In this document: positions 55,240-64,000 of the stretch, piece by piece
Numbering within the stretch: position 1 is the first letter of the stretch
Layout of the letters: each line of letters starts with the position of its first letter
Made by a program: the position numbers and the translations under genes
NCBI GenBank assembly: GCA_023336205.1
Contig: JALQCR010000037.1
Span: 1-64,000 of the forward strand
Length of the DNA stretch: 64,000 nt
Reading direction: 5' to 3'
DNA from: Pseudanabaena sp. Salubria-1
GTDB lineage: Bacteria > Cyanobacteriota > Cyanobacteriia > Pseudanabaenales > Pseudanabaenaceae
Notes under the pieces: model-generated
What the model was told of the DNA's origin: nothing
The model's database searches: none
Seen by the model: only the letters and a program-made list of their open reading frames with translations

Positions 55240-55743
55240 TTAGGTGGGTGAATCCACGGCAAACTCGGCTTCTAGCCTTGATTTATTGGCTTCGTAAGCT
55301 TGTTTTGCAGTCAGGAATGGATGGGCGATTACATAGGAGCTAAATCCGCCATCGGAACGGATGAAACATACTACTACTTGCTTTTCTGGCTTATATTCGT
55401 TGATTTGCCTTTTTTCCTCTCCTTGAAAGGGATTTGGATAGCCTGATTCTGTGGCTATTCTCTTGACAGTGGCGAGACTCAGATAGCTACCATAGCTCTC
55501 CGAGTTTAGCCAACGTTGATATGGATTTATGCCAATTTGTGATGCTTTGGATAGGCTTACGTCAATGACGATTGCTCCTCTTCCTTCACTTTCGTAGCCA
55601 TTCCATGCTACGGCTAGCATTATTTCTAGGTTTACTCGAATAAATTCTACATGGCTCTGCCTTGATTCACTTCCAGTTGGTAAATCTGAGAGATTGTATT
55701 TCAAGCTCATTGGTTCAATCCTTTTCCTCAAATTAATTTTCAT
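55240..55743 (-). CDS. Uncharacterised protein
   Basis: The 167-residue protein begins MKINLRKRIEPMSLKYNLSD, with AGGAG seven bases before ATG 55743. An internal ATG (55710) also has AAGGA upstream, so either start is possible. Segments: FIRVNLEIMLAVAWNGYESE, GRGAIVIDVSLSKASQIGIN, and VVVCFIRSDGGFSSYVIAHP, giving an alpha/beta look. First gene of the block that continues to ssb. No family recognised. Confidence 0.5.
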   Translation of the reverse strand: MKINLRKRIEPMSLKYNLSDLPTGSESRQSHVEFIRVNLEIMLAVAWNGYESEGRGAIVIDVSLSKASQIGINPYQRWLNSESYGSYLSLATVKRIATESGYPNPFQGEEKRQINEYKPEKQVVVCFIRSDGGFSSYVIAHPFLTAKQAYEANKSRLEAEFAVDSPT

Positions 55744-55919
55744 TAAAACTCCTGCTAAGGAATTTTGACAAGCTCTGAGCCTTAGAACAATTGCTTGTGC
55801 AAAGACAATTCTGTGGCAATCTTAAAAAACTATGATATGAATATAGAAAAATAGATATAGAAAGTGCGATCGCTTATCAATTATTTGTCTTTGCGGCAGA
55901 ACATATCCTGATTTACAAA

Positions 55920-58376
55920 CTACAGAACCAAACTTTTGAGCATTTCATCAAACGAAGTAGGAAGTAATTTCTCAATTCTAGGCTCTAGCCAGCTTGTAAT
56001 TTGCCCTAAACTTGAATTAGTTGGGAAATAGCCTACATTACTTACTAATTTAGAAATATTTGCAGACATTGATGAAGATGTAAAATCCTCGTCACCATCT
56101 TGGTTAACAAAATAGACAAGGCTGAGTAAGATACTTAATCCTTTTTCATTAAAATAGTGATAAGTACTTCCTTTGTATTCAAATTCACCAGTACTGTCAA
56201 AGTGATGAGTGGTACATTGCCTTATTGCATCAGTGATAAGTTTATTAGTGGAAACTTTGTAAGTGCAAATTTCAAGATCTCTTTGAAAAAAAGCGATTTC
56301 GTCATTAAATGATTGCATCTCTTCCAAACAACTATTTATCCTTTCTCTTAATGGACTAATTTGTTCAAGTGACACATATTCTGACTCTAGGAAATCGGCA
56401 TATTCAGTCCTGATTTGGGTTAGTCTTGTATTGATATCCTCAATTCTAGAGTCAATTTTTGAGCCGATTATCTCCAAATCATTATTAAAAGAATCTAGCG
56501 TAGCTCTTCCGAATTCAATGGTATCTTGACGGATTTTATATTTTTCAGACAAGCCTTTGATACTGATTTGCAAAGATTCTTGTATCGACTCTCGAAGCTT
56601 AAGCTTTTGTATTCCTTGACTTCTCTTATTGTCGATTTTCTTCTCTTCAGAATCAATATCTCTTTTAATTTCATCACGCTTCGTTATCATGCGCTGAATC
56701 GAATTTTCATCACTCTCAAGGCTGCTGATTTTTTGACTACGTTGGTTGATAAGCCCATCCAGATAACGTGACTCTGATTTCAAAGAATCCTCTTCTCTTT
56801 CTATCGATTCAGATTCTGAACGAAGAGAACTAATCGCCGACTCACTGACTCTATTAGAGCTAGATTTAAGTCTTTCAAATGTTGAATTAAATGCGCTTAT
56901 GCGAACATTTAGTTTTTCTCGGCGGAAATTATATCTATCAATTCGGCTATCTAAATCACTTATAAATACTCTCACTGAATTTGCTGAAGCATTATGACCA
57001 TCTATACGAGTACCAATCTGACTATTTAGAGAATTGAATTCGTCAATTAGCACATTGCGTTTTTGTTGATTATCTTCAAGCTGTTTTGCAATAGCAGTGA
57101 TTTCGTCTTCAATTGATTTATATCTTTCAAGCTCAGCATTAAATTGGCTTTCTAAAATATTAATTTCTTCTTGGCAAGATTCAATGTCTGAAGCAAATTC
57201 AATTGTCTCTCTATCACGAGTTTCTATTGCTTTTGTAGAAGTCGATGCTAAGTTGACGTTAATCAGTTGATTCAAAAGATCTATGCCATTCTGAATTGAG
57301 TCAAAGCCATCATGAAGAAAAGAAATTTCTTCGTCAAGTGAGGCACTTAAACTCTGATCAAGCTCTTGAACTTTAGAAGAAAGTGTTTCAAATATTGTTC
57401 TTTTAATCCAGCTATGTGTTTGATTAGATAAATTGCTAGATTGAAATTTTAGATCTACAAGAAATTCCAAAAAGTTATAACAGGCTTCATGAATAGACTG
57501 ATCGCAGGTATAACTATCTTCTGGCTTCTGACAACTTGCATAAGCAAATATATCATTAAGCATTTTTTTGACCTGATGAACGTATTCGTCTGGAGTTTTC
57601 TGCTGTTGGTAGCTAATTAACTTCTTAAATAATTCTCCCTTCTCATTACCTAGCACTTCGCAGGAATGTAATACTAGATCTGAAATACCTTCACCTGTCC
57701 AGCAACTAACAGGAATAATGATTGGCTGGTTATCTTCACCAAGAACAAAATTATGAACTTCCTTAATTCTCGTAGCAACATCTTTGATATTTTGTTCGGT
57801 TGCGTATATAGTGCCAGTTTGCTTGTCTGCAAATACATTGAACACATAGATGATTTGACTGTATTGACTTAGTAAATCTCCAAGATAGAGACAGTCAACA
57901 TCTAAGAACTGCTTATCAGGGGCGATCAGATACAGAATTAAGTCAGGCTCAAGTATTTGCCTATGTTTAAATTCTGAGACGGTGAAGGTGTTTTTTCTAG
58001 GTTCACTTCCGATACTATATTGCGACAGAATTAAATCATCTACTTTCTGAAGCTTCCCTCGTTGCTCAATACCAAGAGCAGCACGGTTATAGTTCTCCAA
58101 TTGCCCTTTGCTAGCAACTCCTGGGAGATCGAAGTACTTTAACCCATTAGAAAACTCAACAAGATTGACTTCATCAGTACAATCTTGTTCTCCTGAGGAC
58201 GGCATGAAGTAATCAACCCCAATAAGTCGATTACCTAGAGTTGTTTTTCCGCTTCCAGTTCTTCCTGTAGCGCAGAGATTAATTGAAGTGAAGTTGTTTG
58301 AAAACTCATTTAGCTTTTCAATTAGAAATTTAGCCCGAATAGATGATATTGATGGGGGTTCAAACTTCAAAAACAT
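55920..58376 (-). CDS. GTPase with long coiled coil (component 2 of a paired-GTPase cluster)
   Basis: The 818-residue protein has an N-terminal GTPase domain: G1 ATGRTGSGKTTLGNRL (38-45 core), a Thr-containing switch (EQDCTDEV), G3 YFDLPGVASKG (DLPG 83-86). Where G4 (NKxD) is expected it has NVFADKQ. Residues about 330-720 form long coiled coils (DLDSRIDRYNFRREKLNVRI, ESIEREEDSLKSESRYLDGL). The last 100 residues are a small alpha domain. It resembles dynamin/YfjP-like GTPases used in bacterial conflict systems. The gene starts 18 bp after the stop of the second GTPase. Confidence 0.75.
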   Translation of the reverse strand: MFLKFEPPSISSIRAKFLIEKLNEFSNNFTSINLCATGRTGSGKTTLGNRLIGVDYFMPSSGEQDCTDEVNLVEFSNGLKYFDLPGVASKGQLENYNRAALGIEQRGKLQKVDDLILSQYSIGSEPRKNTFTVSEFKHRQILEPDLILYLIAPDKQFLDVDCLYLGDLLSQYSQIIYVFNVFADKQTGTIYATEQNIKDVATRIKEVHNFVLGEDNQPIIIPVSCWTGEGISDLVLHSCEVLGNEKGELFKKLISYQQQKTPDEYVHQVKKMLNDIFAYASCQKPEDSYTCDQSIHEACYNFLEFLVDLKFQSSNLSNQTHSWIKRTIFETLSSKVQELDQSLSASLDEEISFLHDGFDSIQNGIDLLNQLINVNLASTSTKAIETRDRETIEFASDIESCQEEINILESQFNAELERYKSIEDEITAIAKQLEDNQQKRNVLIDEFNSLNSQIGTRIDGHNASANSVRVFISDLDSRIDRYNFRREKLNVRISAFNSTFERLKSSSNRVSESAISSLRSESESIEREEDSLKSESRYLDGLINQRSQKISSLESDENSIQRMITKRDEIKRDIDSEEKKIDNKRSQGIQKLKLRESIQESLQISIKGLSEKYKIRQDTIEFGRATLDSFNNDLEIIGSKIDSRIEDINTRLTQIRTEYADFLESEYVSLEQISPLRERINSCLEEMQSFNDEIAFFQRDLEICTYKVSTNKLITDAIRQCTTHHFDSTGEFEYKGSTYHYFNEKGLSILLSLVYFVNQDGDEDFTSSSMSANISKLVSNVGYFPTNSSLGQITSWLEPRIEKLLPTSFDEMLKSLVL

Positions 58377-58393
58377 ATTTTTTACTCCTGAAA

Positions 58394-60226
58394 TTAGCTA
58401 ATTAGAGCGTTTTCTAAAATTTGAATCAGCTTTTCCTCGCCATGCGGATCATCTACTAACTGTTCAATACGTGATTTGTGAGGCTTCAACTTTAGCTCTG
58501 CCAACAACTCTCCTTGTTGTACACTTAGTGACCATGCTGCGTTTGCATTACTGCAATAGTTTTGAATACCCAAGCCTAAGCCTAGCAAGAACTTAATTGC
58601 AGGATAGCCGCCTGCAAGATGTTTAGTACCAACAACTTTATCAACCTGTGCTACAACTACCTGAACTGTATCAACTACCTCTTCCTCATAACCGACAACA
58701 CGAGTTTCAAGTTTGGTCTTGGTTTCTTTAACCCATTCAGTTCTTGTCACATTTTTCTTGACAGTTCTACTTTCAGACTCAACAACTTCAACCTCTTCAT
58801 TGACAGTTCGCTCAACGTACCCGTCTACCTCTTCGGTATAATAATCTTCACGTGTCCAGAATTTACCCCACCCACTCCTTTCCTTGGTTTCTTTTACCTT
58901 TCCTGGCACGAGTAAAGTTTTTCTATGATTCTTTGTTTTACTTACAGGAACATAAACCGTTTCCTCAAATGTGTCCGTCTTCTGCTCAGGTCGCCAGTCA
59001 GTGTAATTTACTTCTACTTGTTCTTCTTTTGGCTTGATACGGGTAATATCTTTTGTCCCTATCACATTCTCTTTAGTAGTGATGTCCTCACGCCTTGCAC
59101 CTTCAACTTGCTCAACCTGCTCAACTACAGAGTCAAACTCAGTCTTAATATCTGCAATGGCATCCAAACTCTTGAAAGTCATAACACCATAAGCACAAAT
59201 TGCTGATGCGGCTGCCTGAAAAAGGCTTTGCCCTTCAATTTTTTTGTCAACTGTATATCTTCCCAGACGACCAGAGATTAGACTGAGCGTTTGATAGTAA
59301 CGACGAACTCTCTCCTGCTCAGCATAACCCTTAAGATTATCCTTCAAAACCTTTCCTAAACTACCAATCTTTTCAGGGGGTAGAATTTGACAAATTAGCT
59401 CTGTAATTTGAGGTATTCCATCACCTGTTTTTGAATTTATCTCAATGATTGGAAGCACATCTTGAGTCCTATAGACCGCTTGATAGACCCTCGTAATTCC
59501 TTTGCGAGCATCATTGATATTCTGGGAGGTTGGATTTATATTTCCACGTTCGTCTCGAAATATATTGAGAACAGGAATCACAATACACTGCTTAGGGAAA
59601 CGTTCTTTCCATATTTCAAGCAGCAAGCCTAAATACTCCTCATCGGGTTCGAGAAATTGCTTGTCTGGAGCAAGCACATAAAGAATTACATCTGGAGCGA
59701 CATCTTTCTGTACTTGCTCAGATTGCCATCGACCAACCGTAACCCTCTCCTCTTCAGGAAGAGCATTAGGAGAAGTACAATTAGTGAAATCCTTGATAGT
59801 TAAATAGTCGGACGATTGCAAAGGTATACTAGGTTCTCTAGAGTATTTCTTAGGCTCTTTTTGATGCAGCGAAAGGGCTGCTCTGTTTATATTATCGTAA
59901 TCATACCTACTTGCTACTCCAGGGGTATCCCAGAAGCGAAGATTACTACTTAGGCGAAAGAAACCTATAAAATCAGTACAATCTTGAAAGCCATTCGATT
60001 TCATCACATGTGAATCTAGTAGACTGTTTCCCAAAGAGGTTTTTCCTGCGCCCGTTCGTCCAGTCACCCATAGATTGATCGCATCGGCAAATAATTCACC
60101 GCTATCTCTGAGTTTTTCCTTGAGATACTGCGACTCCAAACTTTGTAAATCAAAAACTTTAAGAGCTTCAGGTTTGTCACCAAACAGTCCTCTTAGAATT
60201 TCTAAAGACGCTTCAAGCATAGACAT
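58394..60226 (-). CDS. GTPase (component 1 of a paired-GTPase cluster)
   Basis: This 610-residue protein is paralogous to its neighbour in the GTPase domain: G1 VTGRTGAGKTSLGNSLL (56-63 core), QDCTDFIGFF, G3 RFWDTPGVASRYDYDN (DTPG 100-103) and VLNIFRDE at the G4 position. A shared stretch, VILYVLAPDKQFLEPDEEYL, also occurs in the neighbour. The second half differs: a repeated Val/Glu/Lys/Thr-rich beta-like region (VNEEVEVVESESRTVKKNVT) followed by a Gly/Ala helix (LLGLGLGIQNYCSNANAAWS). Membrane association is possible. It lies 28 bp after the coiled-coil/TPR gene. Confidence 0.75.
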   Translation of the reverse strand: MSMLEASLEILRGLFGDKPEALKVFDLQSLESQYLKEKLRDSGELFADAINLWVTGRTGAGKTSLGNSLLDSHVMKSNGFQDCTDFIGFFRLSSNLRFWDTPGVASRYDYDNINRAALSLHQKEPKKYSREPSIPLQSSDYLTIKDFTNCTSPNALPEEERVTVGRWQSEQVQKDVAPDVILYVLAPDKQFLEPDEEYLGLLLEIWKERFPKQCIVIPVLNIFRDERGNINPTSQNINDARKGITRVYQAVYRTQDVLPIIEINSKTGDGIPQITELICQILPPEKIGSLGKVLKDNLKGYAEQERVRRYYQTLSLISGRLGRYTVDKKIEGQSLFQAAASAICAYGVMTFKSLDAIADIKTEFDSVVEQVEQVEGARREDITTKENVIGTKDITRIKPKEEQVEVNYTDWRPEQKTDTFEETVYVPVSKTKNHRKTLLVPGKVKETKERSGWGKFWTREDYYTEEVDGYVERTVNEEVEVVESESRTVKKNVTRTEWVKETKTKLETRVVGYEEEVVDTVQVVVAQVDKVVGTKHLAGGYPAIKFLLGLGLGIQNYCSNANAAWSLSVQQGELLAELKLKPHKSRIEQLVDDPHGEEKLIQILENALIS

Positions 60227-60253
60227 AATTTTCGTTCTCCTTTTTATTTAAAA

Positions 60254-62209
60254 TTAACGTTTGAATCTGACTGGACGTAGTTTATCTGATTTGATAGATT
60301 CCTGCACCTGAACAACGATCTCCAGCCGTCCAGCCGCCTTAACATAACCCAAAGTCATTGCTCTCTCAAAATCTTGACAAGCCGCCTCAAAATCACGACG
60401 CATATAGAAACTCTCACCGCGCCGATAATAAGCACCACCCATATCCACCTTGTCATTAATCCCCACCAACTCCCAAACCTGATAAAGAGAGCGAAAATAA
60501 GCCTCATCCTCTGGTTTCGCCACCGATGACAATAAAGGGAGAACAGGCGTACCAGATGACCAGTCAACACCACGAGAAAATAGCCATACCTTAAGAGAAG
60601 CATTGATTTGAGCCAGCCCAGCATCATGACTTGGAAGCTTGATTAAACTAGTCGCTAACTCCAAACGCAACTCTGGCTCCCAATCGGGAACTTGTCTGGT
60701 TAGTGCCTCATATAGAGCCTGATAAATCTGCACACTTCCATCAATAAACTGTCTCTTTATCGCCTCACTCATCCCTGAAAGCAACTCAGGCAAAAGTTCA
60801 GGCAACAAAGGTAACTCATGACGATCTGGACTCGTATTCAGTAAAAAATATTCATCCGTCACCCACCCAGCAATCATAATGTGACAGAGAGCCACAAAAC
60901 GTTTAAGTTGATCCCAATCTTTAGGTGCAATATGGTAATTTCGAGCTAATTCACGAATATCATCACCGCGATTTAGCCACATCTGTTCCCGTTTAATTAC
61001 TGTTTGATTAGCTTGGTATTTAGCCACAAACTCCTCACCATAATCAGCAATCCATTCAGCTTCGCTAGTCCCATCCTCAGCGCGATTACGAAACCAATTC
61101 TCAGTCCGCTCTTTCACAAAACCATACAAAACTTCTAACCAAGAAAAACGCATACAGGTGTCATAGCGCAGCTTAATATCTCCTAAGCCCCAATAGGCAT
61201 AGCTAATAGATAAATTTTCCCCATCTAAAGTAGACTCTAAAATCAGTGTCGGTTCGCTCCTTAAGCCCAGAAAAAGTTGCATTGCCGCAGCTTCACTATT
61301 AAATCGTTTACTCTCCCATGCACCTCCCCAATACTCATTGTGGCGATTATGAGTTCCGTATTGCTGAAAGAATTTTCGTAATTCTTGTTCCAAATACTGT
61401 TGCATATCTGGAAAGCCTTTAGGATTAGTAGTTTTTCTACTGCCATCGTAATCTAAAACAGGAGGCGAAACGAAGACATTTAAAGGCAAAATATCCCCAT
61501 ACATTCCTTTGTTTAATAAATCCTCTGCTACCAACCAAATCACCGCGTTTGTTTGCCGTTTTTTTGCTTGGATAACATCCATTGCAGTTTGGCGATCAAA
61601 TTGTCTTAATTCCCTTGCCAGATCAATATCTTGCGCTTTGAGTTGGATTTGCAGTTCTTTTTGTTTTTCAAAGAAATACTTTTGCATATCTGCTTTAAAA
61701 ACTTCAATCTTTTCAGTAAAGGCGCGACTAAGTTCACCCTGTTGCGATTGAAATTCTTGATTTAATTCCACTAATCTGACTTGCAAATCTCGCTGTAAAG
61801 CATTTTCCTGCCCCTGAAAAGCAAGACTAGCTTTAGATAATTGCGTTTGCAAAGTTCGATCTAGATCTTTTTGTTCTTTTTGAAACACTAAAGACTCTTG
61901 TTGCTGACTCCTTTGCAACTCACGATTTAGAGCATTTTCATAAGTCTGAAAATCACGACTCAATTCAGCTAATTGTGCCTGAGCCGCCAAACTATCTTGT
62001 TGTTGTCTAGTTTGACAGACTAATTTGGCATATTCTATCCTTTCTTGAGTTTCTATTCTCTCTTTTTCTCGGACAACGATCGCTTGATGTTGCTCAACTT
62101 GAAGTTTTTGTGCTTTTTCGGTATTTTTTTTGTTCATGACAACATTGGTAATTCCTGCTGCCGCAGACATTAATGAACCGATACCAAGAGCAATTAATGG
62201 AAATGGCAT
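60254..62209 (-). CDS. Membrane-anchored coiled-coil protein with C-terminal TPR-like motif
   Basis: The 651-residue protein has an N-terminal Gly/Ala-rich hydrophobic segment (FPLIALGIGSLMSAAAGITN), then about 190 residues of Gln/Glu-rich coiled coil (QLSKASLAFQGQENALQRDL), a globular middle (VIWLVAEDLLNKGMYGDILP, EYWGGAWESKRFNSEAAAMQ, KDWDQLKRFVALCHIMIAGW) and a final TPR-like repeat (YYRRGESFYMRRDFEAACQD). It could be the membrane sensor or scaffold for the two GTPases, with which it shares orientation and very short gaps. Confidence 0.6.
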   Translation of the reverse strand: MPFPLIALGIGSLMSAAAGITNVVMNKKNTEKAQKLQVEQHQAIVVREKERIETQERIEYAKLVCQTRQQQDSLAAQAQLAELSRDFQTYENALNRELQRSQQQESLVFQKEQKDLDRTLQTQLSKASLAFQGQENALQRDLQVRLVELNQEFQSQQGELSRAFTEKIEVFKADMQKYFFEKQKELQIQLKAQDIDLARELRQFDRQTAMDVIQAKKRQTNAVIWLVAEDLLNKGMYGDILPLNVFVSPPVLDYDGSRKTTNPKGFPDMQQYLEQELRKFFQQYGTHNRHNEYWGGAWESKRFNSEAAAMQLFLGLRSEPTLILESTLDGENLSISYAYWGLGDIKLRYDTCMRFSWLEVLYGFVKERTENWFRNRAEDGTSEAEWIADYGEEFVAKYQANQTVIKREQMWLNRGDDIRELARNYHIAPKDWDQLKRFVALCHIMIAGWVTDEYFLLNTSPDRHELPLLPELLPELLSGMSEAIKRQFIDGSVQIYQALYEALTRQVPDWEPELRLELATSLIKLPSHDAGLAQINASLKVWLFSRGVDWSSGTPVLPLLSSVAKPEDEAYFRSLYQVWELVGINDKVDMGGAYYRRGESFYMRRDFEAACQDFERAMTLGYVKAAGRLEIVVQVQESIKSDKLRPVRFKR

Positions 62210-62291
62210 AATTTTTAATTATTAATTATTAATGATTATTGTTGACAGTTGATTTACTGAATGAAGGCGAATAAAATCTCGCCCTTCCTAA

Positions 62292-62840
62292 TTATTGGTT
62301 AAGATTTTCAGCCGCTTTTTGGTGATAATATTCAGCCTCTTTTTGCAATGAAGCAGCCATATCATAAGAGCCTTCACTTGCCCAACCTGCGGCTCTATCT
62401 TCGTAATGTTTTGCCCAACCTTCATTATGAGCCGATGCTGCATAATCTGGAGTCGCCTCACGAGGTATAACCTCTGGATGAAAATTGCTTGTGGATAAAT
62501 GCCCCTCAAAACTAGGTGCTTCGACATAGCTATGCCCCTGCAAATGATCCAGACTAAGACCATTCAAATCATTGCCAGCAAAAGCGACACAATCAGAATG
62601 CAAAATCGTGCTTGGACTTAAATCATTGGCAAAACCGTTATGGAGATGCATCCCTGAACTTAAATCATGGGCAAACCCTTGCGAATGCTGGTCAAGTCCC
62701 TGAGAAATTGACTCGACATCGTGGGTATAACTAGAACTTAAATCGTGATTGAGATGAGCAAAATCATGCCCCAGATGTTCAACACCCGTATCTATCGAGG
62801 AATGATCAGCACCGCCTAGCCCGTAATCTGTTGTGTCCAT
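62292..62840 (-). CDS. His/Asp-rich protein at the head of the GTPase cluster
   Basis: The 182-residue protein has an N-terminal half with repeated H-D-L-S/H-x-F motifs (GHDFAHLNHDLSSSYTHDVE, HSQGFAHDLSSGMHLHNGFA), rich in His, Asp, Ser and Gly. The C-terminal half is helical with AHNEGWAKHYEDRAAGWASE and SLQKEAEYYHQKAAENL. The His content suggests metal binding or disorder. It lies 82 bp upstream of the coiled-coil gene in the same orientation and is the probable first gene of the cluster. Not recognised. Confidence 0.5.
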   Translation of the reverse strand: MDTTDYGLGGADHSSIDTGVEHLGHDFAHLNHDLSSSYTHDVESISQGLDQHSQGFAHDLSSGMHLHNGFANDLSPSTILHSDCVAFAGNDLNGLSLDHLQGHSYVEAPSFEGHLSTSNFHPEVIPREATPDYAASAHNEGWAKHYEDRAAGWASEGSYDMAASLQKEAEYYHQKAAENLNQ

Positions 62841-63005
62841 GTCATTAGCCTTATACTGAGGTACAAATGATATAAATCTATATTAATACAATTTATACAC
62901 TTTAAGTAAGTCAAGCGATCGCCGATCTTGTCGCGTACATTTATGAAATGCAATTCACCTGATTTTCAGAAGAAAATTTGTTAATTTAGCGATCTAAGTG
63001 TAAGT

Positions 63006-63386
63006 TCAAGACTTTTTAGAGAAATAAATTACATCAGACAACCCTTCAAAATGATTATCTGATGTAATAAGCTTAACATTCTCTTGCTGGGCTGTTGCAT
63101 AGATAATTGAATCTGCAAAACTCAATTTATGCTTTTGTGATAATTCCGAAGCAAGTAACGCCAGAGATTGAGTCAACGGAATTACAGTAGATTGCTGAGT
63201 GAGTTCAATAATTTCCATAGCCAACACCACATCTCGTTCGCGGCATATCCATTTATGCAACTCATATTGTATGGAAGTCGGAATAATCAAATTATCAGAA
63301 TCGTTTAAATAGGGAGCAAACTCATCAGCTAATACACCATCAGTCAACCACTCTAACCATCCACAAGTATCAACAAGAAACTTCAT
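63006..63386 (-). CDS. vapC: VapC-like PIN-domain toxin
   Basis: The 126-residue PIN ribonuclease has FLVDTCGWLEWLTDGVLADE (first Asp), YELHKWI (Glu), KLSFADSIIYATAQQENVKL (Asp-Ser) and ITSDNHFEGLSDVIY. All catalytic acidic residues are present. Its ATG overlaps the antitoxin stop by 4 bases (ATGA). Confidence 0.9.
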   Translation of the reverse strand: MKFLVDTCGWLEWLTDGVLADEFAPYLNDSDNLIIPTSIQYELHKWICRERDVVLAMEIIELTQQSTVIPLTQSLALLASELSQKHKLSFADSIIYATAQQENVKLITSDNHFEGLSDVIYFSKKS

Positions 63387-63592
63387 ACTCTTTCACTGCG
63401 ATCGCGTACATTGTGAGTATTAGCTCCCTTTAAGATACCTCGGAATGATTGCATAGAAGATTTAGGGACAAGTGTAATCGAATCATTTTTTAAAACAACC
63501 GAAAACTTCTGCCCCACTTGTAAATTTAACAAATCTCTAATTTCCTGTGGGATAGAAATCTGATAATGTTGTGACAAGGTAACTTCTAGCAT
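63383..63592 (-). CDS. vapB: AbrB/VapB-type antitoxin
   Basis: The 69-residue protein has a swapped-hairpin AbrB fold: VTLSQHYQISIPQEIRDLLN, LQVGQKFSVVLKNDSITLVP, with a C-terminal tail (SFRGILKGANTHNVRDRSER) of the kind that blocks a VapC active site. Overlapped with vapC; antitoxin first. Confidence 0.9.
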   Translation of the reverse strand: MLEVTLSQHYQISIPQEIRDLLNLQVGQKFSVVLKNDSITLVPKSSMQSFRGILKGANTHNVRDRSERV

Positions 63593-63688
63593 TATTCATC
63601 CCTAGCCGCGAGTAGTAGTTTTAGTCGTAAAATCACATAGTATAAAGCTAACACACTCAGGAATATAGTGCGATCGCTTTTTTGTGAT

Positions 63689-64000
63689 TTAGAACAATTT
63701 TAACTGTTCTCTCTCCTCATTTACATTCTTCTGCGGAATCACAAGTTGCTTACCTCCTCCTTCTAGAAGCATGAATTCAGACAACGGCTTGAATACCTGC
63801 GGTTGCAGAAACTGCAAAAGCCGATCGCCATTCACAGGAATTTCAATCTCAACATTGCTAACAATCTGCGCGATTTGTTCAAGCCAGTTATCAGCGTCAC
63901 CTGATACCCAATCCTCAAACTGTCTCGGCAACAATGCTTCCACGATCGCTGTTGATGGTGGCTCCAACTTTGCGACTATAGAATCACGTTGCCAAAATAT
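63689..64000 (-). CDS. 3' end of an unrecognised gene, runs off right edge
   Basis: The frame is open to the end of the window (FWQRDSIVAKLEPPSTAIVE), so the TTG at 63967 is not the start. The visible 103 codons include LLPRQFEDWVSGDADNWLEQ, IAQIVSNVEIEIPVNGDRLL and an acidic, Gln-rich end (QKNVNEEREQLKLF). No family can be named from this part. Confidence 0.5.
   Translation of the reverse strand: MFWQRDSIVAKLEPPSTAIVEALLPRQFEDWVSGDADNWLEQIAQIVSNVEIEIPVNGDRLLQFLQPQVFKPLSEFMLLEGGGKQLVIPQKNVNEEREQLKLF

Noticed and set aside
1..64000. CRISPR arrays or tRNA/rRNA genes
   Set aside because: No regularly spaced direct repeats with unique spacers were seen. The only regular repeats are within coding sequences (156-bp units and TPR units). 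No clear cloverleaf or rRNA segment was recognised by eye; a dedicated search was not possible.
1..64000. GCGATCGC octamers as mobile repeats
   Set aside because: This is the HIP1-type octamer overrepresented in many cyanobacterial genomes. It has no flanking element structure and mainly serves as a compositional marker.

Overview
The window looks like cyanobacterial DNA. The octamer GCGATCGC and its core CGATCG recur through most of it, base composition is AT-leaning, and the proteins resemble cyanobacterial families. I cannot name the genus from the sequence, although a Pseudanabaena-like filamentous cyanobacterium would fit. Core repair genes (mfd, recD2) sit beside plasmid-style genes (PRTRC proteins, ssb, a Sak4-like ATPase), so this is either a chromosome carrying an integrated element or a large secondary replicon.

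Layout. 1-14.5 kb: the 3' part of a type IA topoisomerase, a Phd/RelE-type pair, ParDE, a SF1 helicase gene split by an IS701-like element, a papain-like protease beside a 52-residue-repeat protein, mfd, a PIN-domain pair and HigBA. 14.7-20.8 kb: a TPR protein, recD2 and a frameshifted alpha/beta-hydrolase membrane protein, followed by a 155-bp MITE-like palindrome. 20.97-24.4 kb: a GC-rich island of two overlapping oleate hydratase paralogues, probably acquired. 24.7-28.0 kb: two 87-bp attC-like sites enclosing one small membrane-protein gene that was later hit by two unrelated insertion sequences (IS66 and IS1595), each with a perfect 8-bp target duplication. 28.1-33.7 kb: ogt, an Ada-AlkA fusion, remnants of Rieske-oxygenase and SOUL genes either side of a decayed IS, and a second IS1595 copy.

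33.8-44.9 kb is a defence-like region. It holds a 1111-residue protein with a nuclease-like N-terminus, a protein with five helix-turn-helix units, and a tightly overlapping operon hsdM - PIN remnant - hsdS - AAA ATPase - HNH nuclease. No hsdR is present, so the ATPase/HNH pair (Septu-like in layout) is the natural candidate effector. An IS982 element lies just upstream of hsdM.

45.9-55.7 kb is one minus-strand block: PRTRC A (truncated), B, C and an E-like gene, ssb, a Sak4-like ATPase, a VWA protein with a MoxR/RavA-type ATPase, and several unknowns. Nearly every long gap between genes here holds a perfect or near-perfect hairpin. 55.9-62.8 kb: two different G1/G3-containing GTPases, a membrane/coiled-coil/TPR protein and a His/Asp-rich protein, which look like one multi-gene system. 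The window ends with a VapBC pair and the 3' end of an unrecognised gene.
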